DNA of 7,280 nucleotides, from positions 1 to 7,280 of the forward strand of contig JAJZKY010000220.1 of assembly GCA_021803885.1 (NCBI GenBank), written 5' to 3'. Made by a program: the position numbers and the translations under genes. The DNA is from Planctomycetota bacterium (GTDB lineage: Bacteria > Planctomycetota > Phycisphaerae > WQYP01 > JAJZKY01). Shown here one piece after another: positions 1 through 6,760 of the stretch. How positions within the stretch are numbered: position 1 is the first letter of the stretch; every line of letters begins with the position of its first letter. The notes under the pieces were generated by a model. It was not told where the DNA came from and did no database searches. It saw only the letters and a program-made list of their open reading frames with translations.

Positions 1-1
1 C

Positions 2-1627
2 GTGCGCGTGCATACGCTGCCCGCCAGACCGCGGGATGTCGAAGACGATGGGCTGTTTCATTACGCCATCATGCCGCCGACCGCCGCATCAGATTCAGGC
101 AAGCCGAGCGCCGAAGCCAGGCGATTCCTGGATGAGAAGACCGGACCTGACAACCCGCGTGTGTTCCGCAACGCGGTTCTATTACTTGTTCCTTCGCGCG
201 ATGGGTTGGGTTTGGCCGAAGCAGCCGTGCGTGATTTTTTGGCCTGGGAGAAAGTGCGCCAAGACTTGGCGCCGGGTGGCAGCGGAGAAACAGCAGCAAC
301 AGGGACAGTTGACATCGCGCGGATGGAAACACTGCGCATCAACCTGGAGAAAGCCAAGCGCCGCGTGCCGGAAGCGATTTGCCAGGCTTGGTGCATTGTG
401 GTGACGGTATCGGAAAAGAATGAAGCCCAGGCATTCAAGATTACGGTGACGCAAGACGGTCATTTTGAAACGATCAAGCGGGATAACCGCTCGCGTGTGA
501 AAGATACGCCGGTAACAGCGGATGCATTATTGCCCGGTGGGCCGTACAGCTTGTGGAAACAGGGCGAAACCAGCCGGCGGGTGAAGGACTTGGCCGGCGC
601 CTTTGCGCAGCTTCCGCACCTGCCGAAGATGCTCAAGTCGCAGGCGATTGTGGACACGCTGGTGGATGGTTGCGTGCAGGGGGCCTTCGTACTGCGCCTT
701 ACGCGGCCGGATCGCACGTTCCGCACATGGTGGCGCTGCCGCCCTGATGATACCGCGCTGGCGGATCCGGCGATGGAATTGGTGCTTCCAGAGGCGGCAG
801 AGTTGGCGGAGATTCCCGGCGAACTGCTGGCGCCGGGTATTTTGCCGGGACTCTGGTCGGGCGGCGAATTGAGTGTCCAGACGGTTCTGGATTATTTCCG
901 CGGCGGCAAATCGGTGCAGGTGGATAAAGGGGGCTTCACCGACGCGGTTCCGGTTCCAAAGGCGGCGGCTCAAGTCGTGAATTCGGCAATCGAAGCGGCC
1001 GTAGCCAGTGGCAAAGTCTGGTTGCTTTCCGGTCCGGCGAGCCTGCTGGGCGAACCGATTCCCGCAGGCGTGTTAAGCTCGGCGGCCTTATTGCGCATAC
1101 CTCCGGAGCCGATTTCGGCGGCGGCGATCCTGCCGGAAAATCTGCCCGTGGCATGGCAAGGCGGCGTCACGACGGCTCTGGCAATTCTGACGGCACTTTC
1201 GCAGAAAGCGGGGCGGAATCTCCCCTGGAAGGCGGCGCGTGACGTGATTGGCGGAGCGCTGCAGGCAAGGTTCATCGAATTAGCCGACGGTTCTGCGGCC
1301 TGGCCTTGTGAATTGCCCGCGGCGCAAGGAGTGAAGCTGAAAGTTTGCTCCAGTCGGAGCGCTGCCTCGACCTCGTCCGGCGGCGCGAATACCGTACCCC
1401 CGGCTGCGCAGGTACGAATGGTGTCCGCAGATTTTGAGCCTTCACAAGTGCAGGATTTGGCCGAATTGATTCCCGATCTCTTGGCTGTCAGCGCCAATGC
1501 CGGAGTTGCGTTAAAGTTCCACGTGCGGCTTGAGATTGGCGATGGCGGAAAATCTCCAGGTGATGATGTCCTCAAAGCACTCAACAAAGTGCTTGAACAA
1601 TTGGGAGAGGATTTTCGTCTGGATTAA
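2..1627 (+). CDS. C-terminal part of a COG1483/DUF499-type predicted AAA+ ATPase (5' truncated by window edge)
   Basis: The reading frame is open to the left edge, so this is the C-terminal 541 residues of a larger protein. The GTG at position 2 is not a credible start. I recognise the family from its conserved stretches: ASDSGKPSAEARRF (residues 29-42), GPDNPRVFRNAVLLLVPSRDG (49-68), VVTVSEKNEAQAFKI (133-147), ALLPGGPYSLW (175-185) and RRVKDLAGAFAQLPHLPKML (192-211). These match the post-ATPase region of COG1483/DUF499 proteins, which usually exceed 1,000 residues. The P-loop half would lie upstream, so no nucleotide-binding motif is visible here. A Ser/Ala/Gly-rich linker near residues 451-463 separates the last helical segment, which ends in LEQLGEDFRLD. 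Members of this family are known to sit beside COG1743/DUF1156 methylases in defence islands. Any antiphage role is inferred. The gene ends TAA and converges on the SGNH gene 37 bp away. Confidence 0.8.
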   Translation: MRVHTLPARPRDVEDDGLFHYAIMPPTAASDSGKPSAEARRFLDEKTGPDNPRVFRNAVLLLVPSRDGLGLAEAAVRDFLAWEKVRQDLAPGGSGETAATGTVDIARMETLRINLEKAKRRVPEAICQAWCIVVTVSEKNEAQAFKITVTQDGHFETIKRDNRSRVKDTPVTADALLPGGPYSLWKQGETSRRVKDLAGAFAQLPHLPKMLKSQAIVDTLVDGCVQGAFVLRLTRPDRTFRTWWRCRPDDTALADPAMELVLPEAAELAEIPGELLAPGILPGLWSGGELSVQTVLDYFRGGKSVQVDKGGFTDAVPVPKAAAQVVNSAIEAAVASGKVWLLSGPASLLGEPIPAGVLSSAALLRIPPEPISAAAILPENLPVAWQGGVTTALAILTALSQKAGRNLPWKAARDVIGGALQARFIELADGSAAWPCELPAAQGVKLKVCSSRSAASTSSGGANTVPPAAQVRMVSADFEPSQVQDLAELIPDLLAVSANAGVALKFHVRLEIGDGGKSPGDDVLKALNKVLEQLGEDFRLD

Positions 1628-1664
1628 AGCCCAGGCATTTTTGTCGGCGACGGCGGAGGCGCGC

Positions 1665-2399
1665 TTACACGCTGCTCTTGGAAAGAGTGGAGCGACTCGA
1701 ACCAATGAGACAAGACAAAACAGGCTCCAACTCGGCGGCGATGATGGTGTGGGCCTGCGAATTGGGGTGCACGCCATCCGGGCTCGAAACGGTCAGGGGT
1801 GGTTGGCGGCTCAAGGCCGTGCCATAGGAGACAAACGGGCAATCGACGGCGCGGGCGATCTGTTCAGCCGCCAGACGATATTCAACAAGTCCGGCGTCGG
1901 ACACGGGCTGGCCGCCATGCGCGGCAATCAGGGCGGTCACATTTTTGCCGCTTAGCATCGAAAGATAAGGACCGCGCAAAGCCAGGCAATGGTTGGGCAT
2001 ATCGGTGAGAATCGGGGTGGCGCCGAAATCTAAAACCTTCTGGACCAGCACCTGAAGATTGTTTGTGTAATGCTCCAGCGATACCCGGCTGCGGACAATG
2101 CGCCCCTGGCTGATGACAAACCGTTTCCATTGCACGTCCACGTCGTTGCCACCGAGCATCAGCAGAGCCATCGTCGGTTGGTGTTGTCGCAGCAGGCCGT
2201 CGATCAAACGCAACGCCTCCGTGGTGGTGCGGTGAATTTCCGCATCCATGCGAATGTCCAGATGGGGCAGCTTTTCGCGCAGGATGTCCACGTAGCAGCG
2301 ATCCACAAACGCGTCGATCTGCTCGCCACGTAGTTGGGCGACCCCCAGCGTGATGCTGTCTCCGACAATCAGCAGCCGCGCCGCAGTTCGTCTGAACAT
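1665..2399 (-). CDS. SGNH/GDSL-family hydrolase
   Basis: This 244-residue protein has the SGNH fold signatures in order. Block I is LLIVGDSITLG with the nucleophile Ser15. Block III is MLGGNDVD with oxyanion-hole Asn85. Block V is SSPDGVHPNSQAH with Asp208 and His211. The family hydrolyses esters, thioesters or acetyl groups on lipids, sugars and small molecules; the substrate cannot be read from the sequence. Block II is odd: the position normally held by the oxyanion-hole glycine appears to be His56 (AEIHRTTTEAL). No signal peptide or membrane segment is visible, so the enzyme is probably cytoplasmic. The ATG start is well supported by AGGAG seven bases upstream. The gene is last in the minus-strand run, 10 bp after the ligase stop codon, and no clear terminator follows it. 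A lysophospholipase or acyl-CoA thioesterase of the TesA type is an alternative specific label. Confidence 0.9.
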   Translation of the reverse strand: MFRRTAARLLIVGDSITLGVAQLRGEQIDAFVDRCYVDILREKLPHLDIRMDAEIHRTTTEALRLIDGLLRQHQPTMALLMLGGNDVDVQWKRFVISQGRIVRSRVSLEHYTNNLQVLVQKVLDFGATPILTDMPNHCLALRGPYLSMLSGKNVTALIAAHGGQPVSDAGLVEYRLAAEQIARAVDCPFVSYGTALSRQPPLTVSSPDGVHPNSQAHTIIAAELEPVLSCLIGSSRSTLSKSSV

Positions 2400-2406
2400 G
2401 TGTCAG

Positions 2407-2411
2407 CTCCT
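2407..2411 (-). promoter_or_regulatory. Shine-Dalgarno sequence of the SGNH hydrolase gene, overlapping the upstream stop codon
   Basis: On the minus strand the sequence is TAGGAGCTGACACATG. AGGAG lies seven bases before the ATG at 2399-2397, and its first bases are shared with the TAG stop (2412-2410) of the ligase reading frame. The arrangement supports this ATG and suggests that the SGNH gene is translationally coupled to the ligase C-terminal frame. Confidence 0.8.
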
Positions 2412-3090
2412 ACTTGACCACAAGTGCGGCCGCCGGGCCGTCCCGGGTGGCGGACCCATGACCGTCATTATCATAGCGTAGATCAACCAGACGTTTGAGT
2501 TTGCGGCTCGTGCGCAGCTCCGCGGGCGCATCGATCAACACACGCAACTGGAATATTCCCAGGGCAAGATTCTTCATCAAATCAGGGTATTGGGTGGCGG
2601 CGCGGGCGAGAATTTCCCGGCGCAGTTCTTCGTGGTCCAACCGCAGAGATTCCACGTGGATTTCCATCACCTCTCGCAGGTTCTGGAGGCGGAGAACCAC
2701 CTGCCAATCGCGCGTCAAGCCGGCAACGCCGGCCAGGATATTCTCGAACATCAGCGGATACAGATTGCCGCCGCCGGCCACAACGATTTCATCCCGGCGT
2801 CCGCGCAGGCGGCTCATTCGCGCTCCTTTACGTCCGCAGGCGCAGCGTCCGGGGATCAGGCGCGTCACGTCGCGCGAACGATAACGGATCAGCGGCATGA
2901 CGCGCCTCCTTAGGGTGGTGTAAACCAGTTCCCCGTAACCGTCCGGAGTTACGTCCGCCGCCTCATGGTAAAAGTCGATGTCATCCAGATGATAACCGTC
3001 GAAATCACAGGGTTGATAACCCAGACCGCTGCCGAGTTCCACACTGCCGTAGCACATGCGCACGATGGCGCCCCGCCACACCTTATGCAT
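2410..3090 (-). CDS. PaaK/CapK-type adenylate-forming ligase, C-terminal fragment (frameshifted)
   Basis: These 226 residues are the second half of a phenylacetate-CoA ligase-like (COG1541) enzyme. Visible signatures are MCYGSVELG (residues 12-20), equivalent to the YGSTE adenylate-binding motif; GELVYTTL (53-60); MPLIRYRSRD (65-74), with the Asp and Arg that bind ribose and adenylate; and CACGRKGARMSRLRGRRDEIVVAGG (83-107), which leads into the C-terminal lid domain. The frame picks up exactly where the upstream fragment loses its homology. Before the ATG at 3090, this same frame encodes R-E-A-I-G-W, which joins to GGAEEMP of the other half. The ATG is therefore probably an internal Met rather than a true start. 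It does overlap the upstream TAA as ATGCATAA, so reinitiation to make a separate C-terminal polypeptide is possible. The frame ends TAG, overlapping the ribosome binding site of the SGNH gene. Confidence 0.85.
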   Translation of the reverse strand: MHKVWRGAIVRMCYGSVELGSGLGYQPCDFDGYHLDDIDFYHEAADVTPDGYGELVYTTLRRRVMPLIRYRSRDVTRLIPGRCACGRKGARMSRLRGRRDEIVVAGGGNLYPLMFENILAGVAGLTRDWQVVLRLQNLREVMEIHVESLRLDHEELRREILARAATQYPDLMKNLALGIFQLRVLIDAPAELRTSRKLKRLVDLRYDNDGHGSATRDGPAAALVVK

Positions 3091-3772
3091 CCAGCCGATG
3101 GCCTCGCGGGGGCATTTCTTCGGCGCCGCCGACGAGAGTTTTCAACGCAACAGAGCCGTCGCGCTCGGCCAACTCGGTGAGCCGGATCAACCAGGTTGGT
3201 TCCCCCATCACAACATTGAAGCGATAGGTCCGCAGCCGCCGGTATACTTCCACCGGATCGACCTTTCCGAAGGCCATGCAGAAATTACCCGCCGCCATCA
3301 AGGCGTTATGCGTCAACATTCCGGGAATCCACATCGAAAAGTCGAAGGCGTTGGCGACGCGATCCTCCGGGCCGATGCCCATCATGGGTAGTCCGGCGGC
3401 CATCACCTGGCCCATCTGCTCCATCTCGCGTTGATCGTAATAAATCCGCTTGTTGCGTCCGCTGGTTCCGGAAGATTCAAAGACAATCGCGGGGGGGCGG
3501 CATAAAAAAGATTCCGGATCAGCAATGATGTCCTCCGGAGTGGTAAAAAAATCGCCGAGGTCCCCCGGCGTTTTCACCTGCCGTGGATCAATGCCCAGCC
3601 GCCGAAACGCAGCGCGATAAAACGGCGAATGCTGCGCTACCCAGCGAAGCGTCCGCCGAAAACGCGCGGTTCGAACCTGGTCAATCAGCCGGTCCGGAAG
3701 GCGCTCGTAAAAGTTCGCCAGCAGAACCGGCGGTATTCGGTCAGCCAGGGAATCAAGCGACGCCAGTATCAT
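3083..3772 (-). CDS. PaaK/CapK-type adenylate-forming ligase, N-terminal fragment (frameshifted)
   Basis: These 229 residues are the first half of a COG1541-like enzyme that would activate a carboxylic acid as an acyl-adenylate, and often then as a CoA or carrier thioester. The phosphate-binding loop is ESSGTSGRNKRIYY (99-112). It is followed by the core segment VVMGEPTWLI (187-196) and LKTLVGGAEEM (210-220). Homology stops at residue 221. The next eight residues, P-R-G-H-R-L-D-A, are out of frame and end at TAA (3085-3083). Removing one base from the G5 run at 3108-3112 fuses this frame to the downstream one, giving 453 residues, close to the usual 430-450 of the family. The ATG at 3772 has only weak upstream purines: GGGAG is 12 bases away and GGAA is too close. 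The start is therefore less certain than the identity. The gene begins 61 bp after the aminotransferase stop. Confidence 0.85.
   Translation of the reverse strand: MILASLDSLADRIPPVLLANFYERLPDRLIDQVRTARFRRTLRWVAQHSPFYRAAFRRLGIDPRQVKTPGDLGDFFTTPEDIIADPESFLCRPPAIVFESSGTSGRNKRIYYDQREMEQMGQVMAAGLPMMGIGPEDRVANAFDFSMWIPGMLTHNALMAAGNFCMAFGKVDPVEVYRRLRTYRFNVVMGEPTWLIRLTELAERDGSVALKTLVGGAEEMPPRGHRLDA
3108..3112 (-). other. Apparent one-base insertion (frameshift) in a homopolymer within the ligase gene
   Basis: The plus strand has five consecutive G. On the coding strand the current reading is ATG CCC CCG CGA GGC, leading to TAA 11 codons after that ATG. With one C fewer it reads ATG CCC CGC GAG GCC ATC GGC TGG ATG, which runs straight into the C-terminal fragment and restores a single 453-codon frame plus stop. 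Both halves keep their family motifs on either side, so only this point is broken. A consensus error, a recent mutation, and +1 slippage at CCC-C are the three possible explanations. I consider an error or a recent mutation most likely. Confidence 0.8.
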
Positions 3773-3833
3773 TGTTCCAAGATGCTCCCGTGTTTAGAGC
3801 CTGCCCGGATAGGCCCTTGCGCCCCAACAAGAT

Positions 3834-5195
3834 TCATCGGACGGCGCGCATGGCCTTTTCAATCGCCGCCGTGGCAATAGCCAGATCGTCGGCGCTGTGT
3901 ACCGTGCTGATGAACCAGCACGCGGACCCGGAACCGTTCAGATGCACGCCCTGGCGTAGCAGGGCATGGCGGAACGCGCCGTAGCGGGCCATATCCACGC
4001 CGCTCAGATCGCGATAATGACGCAACGGCTTGCCGTCGCGGTTGAATACCACCTGAAACATGCCGCCACTCCCCTGCACAACGCACGGAACGTTCCAATC
4101 CCGACTGCTTCTCCGGATGGCCTCCATACACGCCCGGCCATGTTCATGAATGGATTCCAGAACACCGGGACGGGCGATCTGGCGGAGAGTGAACAGGGCG
4201 GCCGCGGCGCAGAGCGGGTTGCCGTTGTAGGTTCCGCCGTGTTTGACAGTATTGGCGCCGATCAATTCCATGATGTCGCGCCGGCCCGCAAAAGCACTGA
4301 TCGCGAACCCGCCGCCGAGCGCCTTGCTGAAAACCGCCAGATCGGGCGTAACTCCGAATGCCTCCGCCGCCCCGCCTCGCGCCAGACGGAAGCCGGTGAC
4401 GATTTCATCAAATATGAGGATGATTCCCAACCGCGCGCATTGCTCCCGCAACCACGGGAGAAATCCGGGTTGCGGTTCAATGCAGGCGTTGTTGGCGACA
4501 ACGGGTTCCAGAATCACGGCGGCCAGGTCGGAGGCATGGCTTTCGATAATACGGCTTGTCCGATCGCGGTCATTGAAGGGGGCGATGATCACGTCGCCGA
4601 CTACGCCGGCGGGTATGCCGGGCGAATGGGGATAACTTGCCGGGGCGTCCAGCGGACCGGCTTGCGCCGCGGTGGGCCGGTTGCTTACCGCCAGCACATC
4701 CACCCAACCGTGATAATGTCCCTCGAACTTGAGCACGCGATTCTTGCCGGTAAAGCCGCGGGCGGCCCGAATGGCTCCGCAGATGGCTTCCGAACCGGAG
4801 TTGGAAAAGCGGACCAGCTCGGCGCCGGGAACCATGCGGCATATCTGTTCGGCCAGTTCCACTTCCACGATATTGCACGTGCCGAACATCGTACCATCCG
4901 CAAGCTGCTTGTCCGCGGCGCGAATCAGGCCGGGGTGGGCATGGCCCAGGATCACACTGCCATAACTAAGCAGATAATCGACGAATTCGTGCCCGTCGGC
5001 GTCCCAAATATGTGAGCCGCGACCATGCGTGAGATACAGTGGATAGTGCCAGGAACCGGTGGTGGTGGTGCGGGCGGAACTGCTGATTCCACCGGCGAGA
5101 ACTTGCCGGGCACGGGCGAACCACCGCTGCGATTGCTCGGCCGCCGAAGCGTCCGCCAATCCAAGAGGGGCCGTTTGGGTTGGTACGTCGCCCAT
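3834..5195 (-). CDS. Class III PLP-dependent aminotransferase, glutamate-1-semialdehyde 2,1-aminomutase-like
   Basis: This 453-residue fold-type I PLP enzyme has all core residues. Present are VLAGGISSSART (32-43), SNSGSEA (131-137), the phosphate-binding loop; FEGHYHGW (157-164), where the aromatic residue stacks on PLP; IFDEIVTGFRL (261-271), where Asp263 pairs with the pyridine nitrogen; FSKALGGGF (289-297) with Schiff-base Lys291; and HGGTYNGNPL (319-328). The layout matches the HemL subgroup, in which an amino group is moved within a substrate or exchanged with a keto group. True HemL is about 430 residues, and its characteristic motif is roughly GKVIGGG. The differences here and the neighbours argue for a specialised pathway enzyme rather than tetrapyrrole synthesis. 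I therefore give no symbol. The ATG shares one base with the TGA of the M20 gene (TGATG) and has AAGGA nine bases upstream. Both features suggest coupled translation. Confidence 0.92.
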   Translation of the reverse strand: MGDVPTQTAPLGLADASAAEQSQRWFARARQVLAGGISSSARTTTTGSWHYPLYLTHGRGSHIWDADGHEFVDYLLSYGSVILGHAHPGLIRAADKQLADGTMFGTCNIVEVELAEQICRMVPGAELVRFSNSGSEAICGAIRAARGFTGKNRVLKFEGHYHGWVDVLAVSNRPTAAQAGPLDAPASYPHSPGIPAGVVGDVIIAPFNDRDRTSRIIESHASDLAAVILEPVVANNACIEPQPGFLPWLREQCARLGIILIFDEIVTGFRLARGGAAEAFGVTPDLAVFSKALGGGFAISAFAGRRDIMELIGANTVKHGGTYNGNPLCAAAALFTLRQIARPGVLESIHEHGRACMEAIRRSSRDWNVPCVVQGSGGMFQVVFNRDGKPLRHYRDLSGVDMARYGAFRHALLRQGVHLNGSGSACWFISTVHSADDLAIATAAIEKAMRAVR

Positions 5196-6511
5196 CAGGA
5201 GTTTTCCTTATCATGCGTCCAGTAATACGCCAGCAACGCCAAATGTACCGCCGTATCCCGAACGGCGGCCAGATCCACGAATTCGTCAACGGCGTGCGCC
5301 TGCTCCAGGCTGCCCGGTCCCCACACCAGCGTGGGAACGCCCTGGCGCCGCCAGCGCAGTCCCGCTTCACAACCGGAATTAAATGCTTTCCAGCCCTTCC
5401 ATGCAAGCTTTCGTTCGTTTATTTGCAAAATTCGTTCGGCCAGCCGGCACAGGGGGTGCTCCGGCGCCGTGGCGTGTCCGGAGTATTCTTCAATAAAATC
5501 CGTCTTCATATCGCCGGCGGCGAAGGCCTTACCCATGCGTTGCTCAAGCTCCCGCTGAAATCTGCGTTTCCAGACGGAAATATCCTCATCGGGCGGAAGT
5601 TCGAAATACCCCGTGCACAAGGCCTGATCGCAGACCATGCCCGGCCAGGAACCGCCTTGGATTTGATCCACTGTAATTGGCCGTAGAATAGGATAATCAG
5701 CGAAGAGCTGGTTTGATTTTTTCCGGTTGAATTTCCGTTCCATTCGCTCCAGGGCCGCAAGAACACGCCGCAGATCCGCAATGGCGTCGCGCCCCAGCCA
5801 CTTAAGTGTTCCATGTACGGCTCGGCCGGCGACGGTAATGCGAAATCGCAGGCCACTTCGTGATGCGCAGCGTGGTTGGCCCTCCGTCGGTTCGAGAATC
5901 ACCACGGCATCGGCACGATAACCCCGCATCAGACTGGTAAGCGTGCCCAGCCCGACACAATCTTCTTCGCCCGGAACCAATTCCAGCAGGATATCGCCGC
6001 GCGGCGCGTCGGCACCGGCGGCAATTTCACGCAGCGCCTGCATCGCCAGCAGGGCACTGACCAGCGGGCCTTTGCTATCGCAGGCGCCGCGACCATAAAG
6101 GCGGCCCCTGGCCATGAAACCAGACCAGGGGCCGTGCCGCCAGCGTTCCGGTTCCGGCGCGGCAACCACGTCGCTATGGGCATTGAACAGCAGACTGCGG
6201 CCCCGTTCCCGGCCAGGATGGCGGATGACCAGGGTGGGCCGACCTTTTAAGGGGAGATGGCCGGCGGCGGCTTCGGGAAAACCAGCCAGCGATTTCTCAT
6301 CCGTTTCGAACACGTCAACGGAAAAACCGCATGCTCGCGCCCATTGGGCCAACCGTCGCACCACGGCCTTTTCCCGCCCGCTGATGCTGGGAATCCGGAC
6401 AATTTCCGCCAGCAGACTTTCCGCTTGCGGCTGGAGCCGTTGCACGGCCCGAATGAGTTTTTTCCTCAAATTCGCCGGGGTAGGGACAGCGAGTTTCGAT
6501 ATTATTGGCAT
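5195..6511 (-). CDS. M20-family metallopeptidase (ArgE/DapE/carboxypeptidase G2-like)
   Basis: The protein is a di-zinc amide- or peptide-bond hydrolase of the M20 clan. Residue numbers here are from an upstream TTG (6523); subtract four when counting from the preferred ATG at 6511. Metal ligands and catalytic residues all appear intact: LLFNAHSDVV (His116, Asp118), GRGACDSKGP (bridging Asp149), ELVPGEEDCVG (general base Glu186, ligand Glu187), VILEPTEG (Glu211) and GPGSLEQAHAVDEFV (His410). VHG (His237) fits the dimerisation/lid-domain histidine that contacts substrate. The enzyme lacks a signal peptide and is probably cytoplasmic. Its substrate could be an N-acyl amino acid, a dipeptide or a pathway intermediate. 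The ATG has a weak GGA core seven bases upstream. The TTG four codons earlier would overlap that site, so I prefer the ATG (438 residues). The gene opens the tightly packed four-gene run, after a 249-bp gap. Confidence 0.9.
   Translation of the reverse strand: MPIISKLAVPTPANLRKKLIRAVQRLQPQAESLLAEIVRIPSISGREKAVVRRLAQWARACGFSVDVFETDEKSLAGFPEAAAGHLPLKGRPTLVIRHPGRERGRSLLFNAHSDVVAAPEPERWRHGPWSGFMARGRLYGRGACDSKGPLVSALLAMQALREIAAGADAPRGDILLELVPGEEDCVGLGTLTSLMRGYRADAVVILEPTEGQPRCASRSGLRFRITVAGRAVHGTLKWLGRDAIADLRRVLAALERMERKFNRKKSNQLFADYPILRPITVDQIQGGSWPGMVCDQALCTGYFELPPDEDISVWKRRFQRELEQRMGKAFAAGDMKTDFIEEYSGHATAPEHPLCRLAERILQINERKLAWKGWKAFNSGCEAGLRWRRQGVPTLVWGPGSLEQAHAVDEFVDLAAVRDTAVHLALLAYYWTHDKENS
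5205..5209 (-). promoter_or_regulatory. Shine-Dalgarno sequence of the aminotransferase gene
   Basis: AAGGA on the minus strand lies nine bases before the ATG at 5195-5193, inside the last codons of the M20 gene. It supports this start and the 1-base TGATG overlap. Confidence 0.65.
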
Positions 6512-6760
6512 GAGAGTTTCCAAGGCTTCGCACGGGCAACCGCATGGCTGAAGTCTTTCTAAATGGCTTCGCCGGCGAGAGAATCGACGTAAAAATCCGG
6601 GCCCCCTGCGCGGCGGGATATTCTTTTGTTCATCGCGGTGCGCCGGGATGGGAGTTTATCACCGGCAATCCGGCGGCGATGTGATAAACTGTCCCGCTTT
6701 TTATCTTGTCCAGCTCTCCGCGCCAAGACTTCCGCGTCGGCCGGCCACACCATCGTGCGG
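6512..6760. other. Non-coding gap between the HAD phosphatase and M20 genes
   Basis: These 249 bp hold the long inverted repeat described separately and no gene I can support. A 64-codon minus-strand frame (6559-6753) starts eight bases after the phosphatase stop. It has no Shine-Dalgarno sequence, an Arg-rich low-information product and no family I recognise. I looked for a minus-strand -35/-10 pair ahead of the M20 gene and found none convincing. A promoter for the M20 run should nevertheless lie here if the run is transcribed separately from the phosphatase gene. Confidence 0.6.
6644..6703 (+). terminator. Long inverted repeat with a following T-run on the + strand (terminator-like or operator-like)
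   Basis: The arms AGTTTATCAC (6653-6662) and GTGATAAACT (6681-6690) are perfect reverse complements. An outer pair, CGGGA (6644-6648) with TCCCG (6692-6696), extends the stem across a small internal loop. CCGG (6662-6665) can also pair with CCGG (6670-6673) at the tip. On the plus strand the stem is followed by CTTTTTA, as in an intrinsic terminator. No plus-strand gene lies to its left nearby, and on the minus strand the T-run is absent. A dyad binding site for a regulator of the M20 run is the main alternative. Confidence 0.5.

Noticed and set aside
970..1587. 205-codon minus-strand frame inside the DUF499-type gene
   Set aside because: It is an antisense shadow, with low-complexity Ala/Pro/Ser-rich product and no ribosome binding site noticed. 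The plus-strand frame carries family signatures throughout.
1575..1594. Perfect 7-bp hairpin (AAGCACT, loop CAACAA, AGTGCTT) near the end of the DUF499-type gene
   Set aside because: It lies within codons for a helical segment, has no T-run on either strand, and is not placed after the stop. I do not call it a terminator.
1628..1664. Bidirectional terminator in the convergent junction
   Set aside because: The 37 bp contain a short T5 run but no stem that I can pair, so there is nothing to support a terminator call.
3491..3497. G7 run in the ligase gene as a second frameshift site
   Set aside because: The residues on both sides, including the SSGTSG loop just after it in coding order, stay in one frame, so no shift is indicated here.
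3966..5015. Long plus-strand frame of 349 codons opposite the aminotransferase gene
   Set aside because: It is an antisense shadow of a gene with complete class III aminotransferase motifs, and its product matches no family I know. Long antisense frames are common in GC-rich genes.
6559..6753. 64-codon minus-strand frame starting eight bases after the phosphatase stop
   Set aside because: It has no Shine-Dalgarno sequence and an Arg-rich product with no recognisable domain, and it runs across the inverted repeat. It looks like chance in GC-rich DNA.
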